In this document: in pieces, positions 27,883-35,681 of the stretch | How positions within the stretch are numbered: the stretch's first letter is position 1 | How the letters are laid out: each line of letters opens with the position of its first letter | Assembly: GCF_900101265.1 (NCBI RefSeq) | Contig: NZ_FMZS01000008.1 | Location: forward strand, 248,001-312,000 | Direction: 5' to 3' | Length of the DNA: 64,000 bases | Source of the DNA: Massilia sp. PDC64 | Lineage (GTDB): Bacteria > Pseudomonadota > Gammaproteobacteria > Burkholderiales > Burkholderiaceae_D | Position numbers and translations under genes: made by a program | The notes under the pieces: model-generated | The model's input: only the letters and a program-made list of their open reading frames with translations | Database searches by the model: none | Told to the model about the DNA's origin: nothing

Positions 27883-29130
27883 TCAGTGCGTGATGCGGAT
27901 GCTGTCGCGGTGCTTGAAGTCGGCCGTGTCGGAGACGACGACGCGGTCGCCCGCGCGCGCGCCGGCCGCGACCTCGACCACCTTGCCGTCGCCGGCGCCC
28001 AGGTCGAGGGTGGTCTTGCGCGCCACGCCGTCCCGCACGACGAACGCGGGCTGCGGCCCGCGCCCGTTGAATGCAGGGCCACTGTCGACCACGAGCACGT
28101 TCGCGCGGCGTTCCGTGACGACGGCGACGTCCACGCGCATCTTGTTGCGCAGGTGCGGATTGCGGGGCTGGGCCAGGTCGACGAGCAGCTTGATGGTGCC
28201 GTTCTGGATTTCGGGCAGGATCGTGTGGACGGTGCCGGCCATGACCTCGCCGTTCTGCTCCACGTGCACGGCCTGGCCCGGCGCGAGCTGGCGCGCGTGG
28301 AAGTCGGACAGCGTCGCCTCCACGCGGTAGTTGTTCAATTCGGAGACGCGCGCGACGAGCTGGCCCGCCGCCACGCTGGCGCCTTCTTCCTCCAGCAGCC
28401 AGGTCAGCATGCCGCCGAACGGCGCGCGCACGCGGGTGCGGTCCAACAGCTGTTCCTGCTGCGCGATCTGCTTTTGCAGGATCGCCTTCTGCAGGTCGGC
28501 GGCGGCGATGTTGGTGGCCGTCGTGCGGTGCGTGGCCTCGAGCAGGGCGCGCTGCTGGCGCAGCTGGATCTCCGTGCGCTTGACGTTCAGCTGCGCCGTC
28601 AGCAGGTTTTCGCCCGATACGAGGCCGCTCGAGCGCAGCTTCTCGTTGCGTTCCAGCGTGGCGCGCGCGGCCTGCAGGTCGATCTCCAGCAACTCGATGG
28701 CGCTTGCGATCTGCGTGCGCTTCTGTTCCAGTTCCTGCTTCAGGGTCGCAATGCGGTTGTCCTGCTGCGCGAGCTGCTCCTTCAGCGCTTCCAGCGCGAG
28801 GCGGATGTCGCGGTCGTCCAGTTCCAGCAGCAGGTCGCCCGCGCGGACCTGCTGGCCCGGCTTGGCGAGGACCTTCGCGACGCGGCTCGCGCCGGGGCTC
28901 GCCACCACCTCCTCGTGTACGGGGATGACGACGCCGGCCGCGCCCACCGTGTTGTCCACGTTCCCGCGCCTGACTTCCGCGATGACGACGTCGGCGGCGG
29001 ACACGCTCGGGCGCACGGCGCGGTTCAGGCCCCACGCGGCGGTGCACATCACCCCGAGCGCGAGGAGCGTGGCAGCGAGCCGCAGGCGGCTGCGGCGGCG
29101 GAGGATGTCGAGCGGGATGGCCTGGTCCAT
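27883..29130 (-). CDS. HlyD/MacA-family periplasmic adaptor
   Basis: A 415-residue adaptor for the ABC exporter. A membrane anchor spans residues about 18-37. A split lipoyl domain (GASRVAKVLAKPGQQVRAGD and DRTRVRAPFGGMLTWLLEE) encloses a long coiled coil (about 105-225), followed by beta-barrel domains. It is the first gene of the operon; the ATG at 29130 lies about 25 bases after the predicted sigma-54 transcription start. The nearest known relatives are MacA-like proteins that work with TolC in export of peptides, macrolides or lipids. Confidence 0.9.
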   Translation of the reverse strand: MDQAIPLDILRRRSRLRLAATLLALGVMCTAAWGLNRAVRPSVSAADVVIAEVRRGNVDNTVGAAGVVIPVHEEVVASPGASRVAKVLAKPGQQVRAGDLLLELDDRDIRLALEALKEQLAQQDNRIATLKQELEQKRTQIASAIELLEIDLQAARATLERNEKLRSSGLVSGENLLTAQLNVKRTEIQLRQQRALLEATHRTTATNIAAADLQKAILQKQIAQQEQLLDRTRVRAPFGGMLTWLLEEEGASVAAGQLVARVSELNNYRVEATLSDFHARQLAPGQAVHVEQNGEVMAGTVHTILPEIQNGTIKLLVDLAQPRNPHLRNKMRVDVAVVTERRANVLVVDSGPAFNGRGPQPAFVVRDGVARKTTLDLGAGDGKVVEVAAGARAGDRVVVSDTADFKHRDSIRITH

Positions 29131-29164
29131 GGTCGATGACGATGCGTAGCGATGCTGGCTGTAT

Positions 29165-29181
29165 TGCAATCGGCGTGCCAG
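29165..29181 (-). promoter_or_regulatory. Sigma-54 promoter of the ABC/two-component operon
   Basis: On the minus strand TGGCAC, five bases (GCCGA), then TTGC. This is a full match to the -24/-12 consensus (TGGCAC-N5-TTGC), with the elements at 29175-29180 and 29166-29169. The predicted start of transcription is near 29154, about 25 bases before the adaptor ATG. The operon itself encodes an NtrC-type activator. Confidence 0.88.
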
Positions 29182-29212
29182 CACCGTTTCCCTCTGGAGG
29201 CAGGCCCGCGCA

Positions 29213-29250
29213 TTGCCCGGTGGCGGGCAACGGTGTCCGGAAACGGACAC
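29213..29250. promoter_or_regulatory. Tandem palindromic activator sites (UAS) for the NtrC-type regulator
   Basis: Two perfect 18-base palindromes, each with 7-base arms and a 4-base centre: TTGCCCG-GTGG-CGGGCAA (29213-29230) and GTGTCCG-GAAA-CGGACAC (29233-29250). They share the half site TG(C/T)CCG. Their centres are exactly 20 bases apart, so they lie on the same face of the helix, about 67 and 87 bases upstream of the predicted start. This is the normal position for enhancers of sigma-54 activators. Confidence 0.8.
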
Positions 29251-29317
29251 TCGCCGTCGGGTTGCATAAACCCGCGCCACCTTCCATAATCGCCGACTCA
29301 CCTGACATTGTCCGCCC

Positions 29318-29935
29318 ATGAACGATACCCTGGTCCTGCTGGGCTTTTCCACCACGCCGCTCGAACTGCTCGGCTTCGTGCTGTCCGTCGCGACGGTCGT
29401 CCTGACGATCCTGCGCAATCACTGGGGCTGGTTCTTCGCCATCGTCTCGTCGGCCACGTACGGCGTCGTGTTCTTCGACGCCCGCCTGTACGGCGACGCC
29501 GGCCTGCAGGGCGTCTTCATCGCCGCGTCGGTCTGGGGCTGGTGGCAGTGGCTGCGCGGCGCCGAGGGCAAGCCGCTGCCCGTGACGCGCCTGTCGCACA
29601 CGGGCTGGCTCGCATCCCTGGTCGGCTGGGCCGTCGGCTTCTTCGCGCTGTCGGCGTTCCTGAAGGCGTACACGGACACGGACGTGCCGCACATGGACGG
29701 CTTCCTCACGGCAGGCAGCCTGCTGGGCCAACTGCTCACGGCGAAAAAGAAGATCGAGAACTGGCACACGTGGATCGTCGTCGACATCCTGTACGTGGGC
29801 CTGTACATCTACAAGGGCCTGCACCTGACGGCGATCCTGTACGCCGTGTTCGTCGTGCTGGCCGTGCTGGGCCTGCGCGCGTGGACGCAGGCGGCGCAGG
29901 ACGCGGACATGCCGGTGGCCGAGGGCGTGCGATGA
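29318..29935 (+). CDS. pnuC: Nicotinamide riboside transporter PnuC
   Basis: A 205-residue membrane protein with about seven helices and the Trp-rich features of PnuC (LRNHWGWFFAIVSS, SVWGWWQWLRG, KIENWHTWIVVDILYVGLYIYKG). It should bring nicotinamide riboside into the cell by facilitated diffusion, trapped by phosphorylation. The stop overlaps the kinase start (ATGA), so import and trapping are coupled. It diverges from the ABC operon, with the tandem palindromes between them. The ribosome site is weak. Confidence 0.93.
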   Translation: MNDTLVLLGFSTTPLELLGFVLSVATVVLTILRNHWGWFFAIVSSATYGVVFFDARLYGDAGLQGVFIAASVWGWWQWLRGAEGKPLPVTRLSHTGWLASLVGWAVGFFALSAFLKAYTDTDVPHMDGFLTAGSLLGQLLTAKKKIENWHTWIVVDILYVGLYIYKGLHLTAILYAVFVVLAVLGLRAWTQAAQDADMPVAEGVR

Positions 29936-30459
29936 CAATCAGGCGCATTGCGCTGCTGGGTGCGGAATCGACGGGCAAGTCGACCTTGGCACAGGCGCTG
30001 GCCAGGCGCTACGGCACGCTGTGGGTACCGGAATACCTGCGCGAGTTCGTCGAGGTGAATGCGCGCGTGCCGCGCGAGGACGACCAGAGCGGCATCGCGC
30101 GCACGCAGCGTGAGCGCGAGGAGCTGCTCGCCCGCGATCCGCGCGTGCGGGACTTCCTGTTCGTTGACACGACGCCGCTGATGACGGCCGTGTACAGCCG
30201 CATCTACTGGGGTCGCGTGCCGCCCGACCTGCTGGCGCTGGAGGCGGCGCACGACTACGCGTTCACGCTCGTCGCGGCGCCCGACCTGCCGTGGGTGCCG
30301 GACGGGTTGCAGCGCGAGTCGGAGGAAGTCAGGCAGCGTGTGCATGCGCAGCTCGTGGACGTGCTCGACGCGCGGCGGATTCCGTTTACGCTGCTGACGG
30401 GGGAGCTGGAGGAGAGGGTACGGCAGGTGGAGGCGCTGATAGGACCACCGGCCCGTTAA
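29932..30459 (+). CDS. Nicotinamide riboside kinase (NadR C-terminal type)
   Basis: A 175-residue P-loop kinase with Walker A GAESTGKS (residues 10-17) and the VPEYLREFVE segment characteristic of the NadR kinase domain. It converts nicotinamide riboside to NMN for NAD synthesis. It lacks the helix-turn-helix and adenylyltransferase domains of E. coli NadR, so it is a stand-alone kinase. The overlap with pnuC supports this role strongly. A paired REP-like element starts six bases after the stop. Confidence 0.88.
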   Translation: MTIRRIALLGAESTGKSTLAQALARRYGTLWVPEYLREFVEVNARVPREDDQSGIARTQREREELLARDPRVRDFLFVDTTPLMTAVYSRIYWGRVPPDLLALEAAHDYAFTLVAAPDLPWVPDGLQRESEEVRQRVHAQLVDVLDARRIPFTLLTGELEERVRQVEALIGPPAR

Positions 30460-30464
30460 CGTGG

Positions 30465-30532
30465 CCCCTGCGGAGGCAGGGGCCCAATTTTGCGACTTCG
30501 GCCGGAAACTTGGGTCCCCGCCTCCGCGGGGA
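30465..30532. repeat. Paired REP-like element (copy A)
   Basis: Two hairpins in inverted orientation: CCCCTGC-GGAG-GCAGGGG (30465-30482) and TCCCCGC-CTCC-GCGGGGA (30515-30532). The internal arms CCCAATTT and AAACTTGGG also pair. The same plan recurs at 60531-60603, 30 kb away, with a different spacer. It lies between convergent genes. Confidence 0.85.
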
Positions 30533-30546
30533 CGACGATGCGTTAC

Positions 30547-32646
30547 TTAAAAGTCGAACTGCGCCGACGCCCGGAACGTACGCGGCGCGCCCGGCAGCAG
30601 GTAGCCGCCCAGCGCCGGCGTCACGTCGCGCCAGTAGAACTTGTCGAACAGGTTCTCCGCGCGTGCACGCAAGGTGACATTGGTCGTGCCCCATTTCAGG
30701 CCGTACGACGCGCCCACGCCGAACACGTGGTAGTCAGGCACGAACACGGTGTTCTCGACGTCGAACGCCTTCTTGCCCGAGTACTGCCACGTGCCGTCCA
30801 GCTTCAGGCCCGGGATCGCGGCCACGGCATACTGCACCCATGCTGTCGACTTGAACGCGGGGACGTCCGTCACGCGCTTGCCGTCGATGCTCGCCTGGCC
30901 CGTCCCTTCCTGGCGCGTATTCAGTGCCATCAGCGATACGCTCCAGTCCAGCGCCGGCGTCGCGCGGCCCTGCGCGGTCAGCTCGATGCCGCGGTGCGTC
31001 TCCTTGCCGTTGCGGACGAAGGTGTTGTTTGCGTCCGTGTACTCCAGACCCTGGCGGATCTGGAACAGGGCGGCCGACAGGTTGATGCCGTTGTCCAGCG
31101 CGGCCTTGGCGCCGATCTCGACCTGGTGCGAACGCTGCGGCGGCAGCACCTGGGTCTCGTTCGTCGTCTGCATCGGGGCAACGCCGCCGTGCTGCAGGCC
31201 GTGGCTGACGGCGGCGTACACGTTCCAGTCGCGTGCGGGGCTGAACATGAGGGCCACGTTCGGCAGCACGAACGAGTCGTCGCTGTGCGCGTCGCTGCGC
31301 TTGATCTGTACGTGGCGCACGCCCGCGTGCAGCGTCCACTGGTTCGTCAGGCTGACGATGTCCTGCGCGAAGACGGCGCGTTCCTCGTCGCTGCGGCGTT
31401 CGGACACGGGCCCGGTCACGCGGTCGGCCGGGACGTGCGGCGTGACGAGCGGGTGCCAGAGATTGCTGTAGCCGACGTAGTCGTAGACGTAGTCGCCGAA
31501 GCTGTCGTGGCGTTCCGAGTACGACGTGCCGACGGTGAGTGCGTGGCGGATCGCACCGGTCGCGAACTTACCCTGCACCTGCGCCTGCACGCCCCACGGC
31601 GACTTGCGCTCGCCGGTGCTCTGGTAGTCGTAGACGTCGTAGTCGCCGTTGGCGCAGTAGCCCGGATAATAGCCCGCGCCCTCGTTGCTGCAGCCGTAAG
31701 GGAAGGCGGTGAAGTCGTCGCGCTTGAACCAGTGCTTGTTGCCGGACACCGTCGCGAGCCAGTCCGGGGCGAGCTTGTATTCGAAGCGCAGGCCCAGGTT
31801 GCTGTCCTTCGTCGTGACGGGGCGCGTCCACGGCTGGTCGTTCAGCAGCATCTTCGCCGACACGCCGGTCGGCAGGGTGGCGTTCTGGATCAGCTGGAAG
31901 CCGGGCGCCGTGATCTGGGCCTTGCGTTGGTAATCCATGTCCAGCTGCAGCAGCGCGTCCGGCGTGATCTGCCAGTCGAAGGCGGCGGACACGAACTGGC
32001 GGTCGCCGTTCGCGCCGCGCACGTACGGGTGCAGGTCGGCGGCGGCCGCGTTGATGCGGTAGCCGAAACGGCGGTCCTCGAAGCGGCCGCCCAGGTCCAC
32101 GGTACCGTACAGCGTGCCGCGCTCGGACACTTCCACCGTCGCGGAGCGCAGCGGGGTATTCGTCGGGCGCTTGGTCACGTAGTTGACGATGCCGCCCGGC
32201 GTGGCGATGCCGGCCGTCAGGCCCGCGAGGCCCTTCAGCACTTCGATGCGTTCCTTGTTCTCCAGCGGGATCTGCGTGTCGCCCGGGATCGCGAAGCCGT
32301 CCTTGCGGTAGCTGTAGTTGTTGTCGAGGGCGAAGCCGCGGATCGAGAACTGCTCCGCATAGCCGACCGCGTTGTAGGCATCGGCGACGGACGCGTCGAA
32401 GCGCATGGCCTCGGTGGTCGAGCGGATCGACAGGTCCTGCATCTGCGTGCGGCCGATCGCGGTGATGGAGGCGGGGGTGTCGAACAGCGACGCCTCGCCG
32501 AAGCCGCCGACGCTGGCGCGGTCGACGGCGATGAAGCGGTTGCCCGTCACGACGACTTCGGCGACGGGGTGGGTAGCGTCCTGTGCGTATGCGTACGCCT
32601 GCATCAGCGCGCAGGCCAGGATCGAGTACTTCAGTTGACGGTTCAT
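30547..32646 (-). CDS. TonB-dependent outer-membrane receptor, probably for thiamine
   Basis: A 699-residue receptor. The start at 32646 gives a signal peptide ending AYAYAQ; a plug domain with the conserved VAEVVVTGNR and RGFALDNNYSYRKDGF segments and a 22-strand barrel ending in Phe follow. By sequence it would be named a siderophore receptor. The TPP riboswitch in its leader shows it is repressed by thiamine pyrophosphate, so import of thiamine or a thiamine precursor is more likely than iron uptake. Such receptors with THI elements are known in other Gram-negatives. It is monocistronic. Confidence 0.88.
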   Translation of the reverse strand: MNRQLKYSILACALMQAYAYAQDATHPVAEVVVTGNRFIAVDRASVGGFGEASLFDTPASITAIGRTQMQDLSIRSTTEAMRFDASVADAYNAVGYAEQFSIRGFALDNNYSYRKDGFAIPGDTQIPLENKERIEVLKGLAGLTAGIATPGGIVNYVTKRPTNTPLRSATVEVSERGTLYGTVDLGGRFEDRRFGYRINAAAADLHPYVRGANGDRQFVSAAFDWQITPDALLQLDMDYQRKAQITAPGFQLIQNATLPTGVSAKMLLNDQPWTRPVTTKDSNLGLRFEYKLAPDWLATVSGNKHWFKRDDFTAFPYGCSNEGAGYYPGYCANGDYDVYDYQSTGERKSPWGVQAQVQGKFATGAIRHALTVGTSYSERHDSFGDYVYDYVGYSNLWHPLVTPHVPADRVTGPVSERRSDEERAVFAQDIVSLTNQWTLHAGVRHVQIKRSDAHSDDSFVLPNVALMFSPARDWNVYAAVSHGLQHGGVAPMQTTNETQVLPPQRSHQVEIGAKAALDNGINLSAALFQIRQGLEYTDANNTFVRNGKETHRGIELTAQGRATPALDWSVSLMALNTRQEGTGQASIDGKRVTDVPAFKSTAWVQYAVAAIPGLKLDGTWQYSGKKAFDVENTVFVPDYHVFGVGASYGLKWGTTNVTLRARAENLFDKFYWRDVTPALGGYLLPGAPRTFRASAQFDF

Positions 32647-32749
32647 GGTTTGCTCGTTTTCGCGCGCCGTGATGGGCACGCTGCTTTCTTTTAAAAGCCG
32701 GAGCCAACGGGGGGAAGGGCAAACAAGGATGGGAACTGCGTTGCGCTTT

Positions 32750-32828
32750 CCTTCGCTGGCATTATCCAGATCAGGTACGAAGGGTATCTCTCACCCGGGA
32801 AGCGAACTCCCAGGACCCCTAGCGAAGG
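32750..32828 (-). promoter_or_regulatory. TPP riboswitch (THI element)
   Basis: On the minus strand, P1 stem CCTTCGCT / AGCGAAGG (32828-32821 and 32757-32750) closes a core with GTGAGAGATACCC and ACCTGATCTGGATAATGCC, the signature sequences of the TPP aptamer. It is the leader of the TonB receptor gene, about 100 bases before its ATG. No clear terminator stem with a T run follows, so control at the level of translation is more likely. TACACT (32838-32833) just upstream may be the -10 box. Confidence 0.93.
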
Positions 32829-32941
32829 CGCGAGTGTAGCACAGACGCGCCCTATCGTGGTGCGTCTGTCAATAGACAGACTGGAAAGCGAAAGGTTCCG
32901 CCACGCGGCCCATGCGCGACATGGACCGCGGATACCAGGCG

Positions 32942-33898
32942 TCAGGCCGGCTCGGGCACCGCCGCCGGATGGGCCACGTGCGCGCGCGCATGCAGCAGAT
33001 GGCGCTGGATGACAGTGCGGGCGGAGTCGCCGATCAGCCGCCAGTGCTCGCGCCGCAACGCCGCGCGCTTGCGGTGTTTCGACGGCATCTCGGACAACGG
33101 CTTCACGTAGAACGGCAGCGGGATGAGGTAACCGTCGCGGCCCGGCATTTCCTCGCCGCCGAGGATCTTCCAGAAGCCGTCATACGCGTTGGCGAAATGT
33201 TTTTCCGGATCGGGATCGTAGGCGATGTGCGCTTCGCTGCGGATTGCCACGACCTTGTCCATGCCGAGTGCCAGCGCGATGCCCTGCATGGCCGCGAAGC
33301 AGAAGAAGCTGGGCGAGTTGTTCGGAAAGACGCGCTCGAATGCTTCGAACGCGGCGCCGGAATCGATCCAGCGGCCCTGGTTGCGCGCAATGAACGGGAC
33401 GACGGGCATGTCGACGCCCACCATGTCCCCTTCGAGCCAGCTGAAGGACAGGCGGTGCAGGCATTTGCCGTCCGCGATGAGGGCCACGGTCAGGTCGCCT
33501 TCGGCATTGCTGCGCGATGCCATCTCGAGCTGGATCATGAAGGTGCTGCCGTCGGCTTCGTGCTGCCACAGGGGCAGGCAGCGCTGGCTATAGACGGCGT
33601 CCAGGTAGCCGTCGTTGAACGTCGTTTCCTCGAACCGATAGTGGCTCAGCACGGCCTGCACGCGCTGGCGCGGGCTCAGGCCCTTGATGAGGTAGTCGCG
33701 GTGGCTGAGGTGGTGGAACAGGTCGTCGTTGGCGTCTTTCGCGACGTGGTTGCGGTAGACGCCGAGCTGGCACAGGGCGCGGTGGTCACGGTAATAGGCC
33801 AGCACGCGCAGGCTGCGCGCGATGCACAGTACCCACGAGGACAGGCTGTACTGGCGGCGGCGGGCCATCCAGTGTTTGGTCAGGTGAGCGAAAATCAT
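32942..33898 (-). CDS. VirK/YbjX family protein (DUF535)
   Basis: A 318-residue cytoplasmic protein. Family features are YRFEETTFNDGYLDAVYS, the LSFSWLEGD segment, and QGIALALGMDKVVAIRSEAHIAYD. In enterobacteria such proteins (VirK, YbjX, SomA) affect membrane integrity, antimicrobial-peptide resistance and virulence, but the biochemical role is not known. Transcribed alone; a 9-base inverted repeat lies about 50 bases upstream of the start. Confidence 0.85.
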   Translation of the reverse strand: MIFAHLTKHWMARRRQYSLSSWVLCIARSLRVLAYYRDHRALCQLGVYRNHVAKDANDDLFHHLSHRDYLIKGLSPRQRVQAVLSHYRFEETTFNDGYLDAVYSQRCLPLWQHEADGSTFMIQLEMASRSNAEGDLTVALIADGKCLHRLSFSWLEGDMVGVDMPVVPFIARNQGRWIDSGAAFEAFERVFPNNSPSFFCFAAMQGIALALGMDKVVAIRSEAHIAYDPDPEKHFANAYDGFWKILGGEEMPGRDGYLIPLPFYVKPLSEMPSKHRKRAALRREHWRLIGDSARTVIQRHLLHARAHVAHPAAVPEPA

Positions 33899-33943
33899 GA
33901 TGCGCTCCGGGCATTCGTTATCGGTGGATTCGTCTTCGTGCGT

Positions 33944-33970
33944 TGCTGAACGGCAGTGAATCGTTCAGCA
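33944..33970. promoter_or_regulatory. Inverted repeat upstream of the DUF535 gene
   Basis: Perfect 9-base arms TGCTGAACG and CGTTCAGCA with a 9-base spacer, in an AT-richer intergenic space (33899-34150) between divergent genes. It could be an operator or a leader hairpin for the DUF535 gene. No regulator is linked. Confidence 0.4.
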
Positions 33971-34150
33971 GATCAAGATCGTAACCACCAATACCCCATC
34001 CCTCTTTTATGATTTTTCGTTTTCATGTCTCTCATTTTTGTTGATTTTTTGTCAGGCAAGCGCCAGACGCAAGACTAGCACGATTGCCGCGCCGAACATC
34101 AAAATCCTGCTTGATAATTGAGTCAGACCGAACAAGTTGAGGAGCACGGC

Positions 34151-34858
34151 ATGGTGTATGAACTTTTTTATTGGCCGAGCATCCAGGGCCGCGGCGAATT
34201 CGTGCGCCTGGCACTGGAAGAAGCGGGGGTGCAATACGTGGACGTGGCGCGCGAGCCGGGCGGCATGGCGCGCATGATCGCGGCGATGGATGGCGCCGAC
34301 CACCCGTCGTTCGCGCCGCCGTTCCTGAAGGCGGGCGATGTGACGGTCGGGCAGACCGCCAACATCCTGATGTTCCTGGGCGAGCGCCATGGCCTGGCGC
34401 CGCAGGATGTGCAAGGTAAATATTGGGTGAACCAGATCCAGCTGACCATTGCGGACCTGGTCGCCGAGACGCACGACACGCATCACCCGATCGCGACGTC
34501 CCTGTATTTCGAGGACCAGCGCCCGGAAGCGAAGCGCCGGTCGGCCGACTTCATCGACACGCGCATCCCGAAATTCTTCGACTGGTTCGAGAACATCCTG
34601 GCCCGGCCGGAGCCGAAGGATTATCTGCTGGGCGACACGGTCACGTATGCGGACCTGTCGCTGTTCCAGCTCGTGGAAGGCCTGCGCTACGCGTTCCCGA
34701 AGGCGCTGGGCCGCATCGACGCGGGCTATCCGCTGCTGACGGCCCTGCACGACCGGGTAGCCGCGCGGCCGCGCATCGCGGCCTACCTGAAGTCGGAGCG
34801 GCGGATTCCCTTCAACGAGGAAGGGATCTTCCGCCACTATAAAGAACTGGACAAGTAG
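34151..34858 (+). CDS. Glutathione S-transferase family protein
   Basis: A 235-residue protein with an N-terminal thioredoxin-like domain (Tyr in ELFYWPSIQGRGE; the VGQTANILMFLG segment for glutathione contact) and an all-helical C-terminal domain. The opening resembles the sigma/alpha-like GST classes. GAGGAG (34139-34144) precedes the ATG at 34151. It probably conjugates or reduces with glutathione; the substrate is unknown. Its stop is one base from the convergent aldo/keto reductase stop. Confidence 0.88.
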   Translation: MVYELFYWPSIQGRGEFVRLALEEAGVQYVDVAREPGGMARMIAAMDGADHPSFAPPFLKAGDVTVGQTANILMFLGERHGLAPQDVQGKYWVNQIQLTIADLVAETHDTHHPIATSLYFEDQRPEAKRRSADFIDTRIPKFFDWFENILARPEPKDYLLGDTVTYADLSLFQLVEGLRYAFPKALGRIDAGYPLLTALHDRVAARPRIAAYLKSERRIPFNEEGIFRHYKELDK

Positions 34859-34859
34859 C

Positions 34860-35666
34860 CTAGTCCCACTGCGGCGCGAAATCGGGGCTGACGAGGCGTT
34901 CGCCCCGGTCCAGCGCGTCGATGGCCGCGATGTCCGCGCGCGCCAGGATCAGGTCGCGCGCGCGCAGGTTGGATGCCAGGTTCGCGCGCCGCGTCGACGA
35001 CGGGATCACGGCATAGCCCTTTGCCATCGACCACGCCAGCGCCACCTGGGCCGGCGTCGCGCCGTGCGCCTGCGCGATGCGGGCGATGGTGGCGTCCTCC
35101 ATCACCTTGCCGTAGGCGAGCGGCATGTACGCGGTCAGGTGGATGCCCGCATCGACCATGAATGCATCCAATGCCCGGTTCTGCAGGAACGGATGCAGCT
35201 CGACCTGGTTCGTCGCGATGTTGTCCGCGCCGACGGCGGCGATGGCCTCGCGCAGCAGCGCAATCGGGAAGTTCGATACGCCGATGGCGCGCGTCAGCCC
35301 GGCCTCGCGCGCAGCCAGCAGCGCTTCCATCGATTCCGCGACGGACACCGCGGCGCCCGGCGACGGCCAGTGGATCAGGGTGAGGTCGACGTAATCCGTA
35401 CGCAGCTTGACGAGGCTTTCTTCCAGGCTGGCACGCAGGCGGCTCGCGGCCAGGTTCTCCGTCCAGATCTTGGTCGTGACGAAGACGTCGCCGCGGGCCA
35501 CGCCGGATTCGGCGAGCGCCTGGCCGACCTCGGCCTCGTTGCCGTAGATCTGCGCCGTGTCGACGTGGCGGTAGCCCAGTGCCAGGCCGGTGGCGACGGA
35601 ATCGATGGCCTGCCGTTCTTTCAGCCGGAACGTGCCGAGGCCCAGTTGCGGGATGGTGGTGTGCAT
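34860..35666 (-). CDS. dkgB: Aldo/keto reductase, DkgB-like
   Basis: A 268-residue NADPH-dependent reductase, the same length as E. coli DkgB (2,5-diketo-D-gluconate or methylglyoxal reductase). The catalytic tetrad is present: Asp36 and Tyr41 (HVDTAQIYGNE), Lys66 (VTTKIW) and His99 (LIHWP). The cofactor-binding PSSTRRANL region is near the C-terminus. It sits 15 bases after the MFS gene on the same strand, so it is probably co-transcribed. Confidence 0.9.
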   Translation of the reverse strand: MHTTIPQLGLGTFRLKERQAIDSVATGLALGYRHVDTAQIYGNEAEVGQALAESGVARGDVFVTTKIWTENLAASRLRASLEESLVKLRTDYVDLTLIHWPSPGAAVSVAESMEALLAAREAGLTRAIGVSNFPIALLREAIAAVGADNIATNQVELHPFLQNRALDAFMVDAGIHLTAYMPLAYGKVMEDATIARIAQAHGATPAQVALAWSMAKGYAVIPSSTRRANLASNLRARDLILARADIAAIDALDRGERLVSPDFAPQWD

Positions 35667-35681
35667 GTGTTTCCTTTCGAG

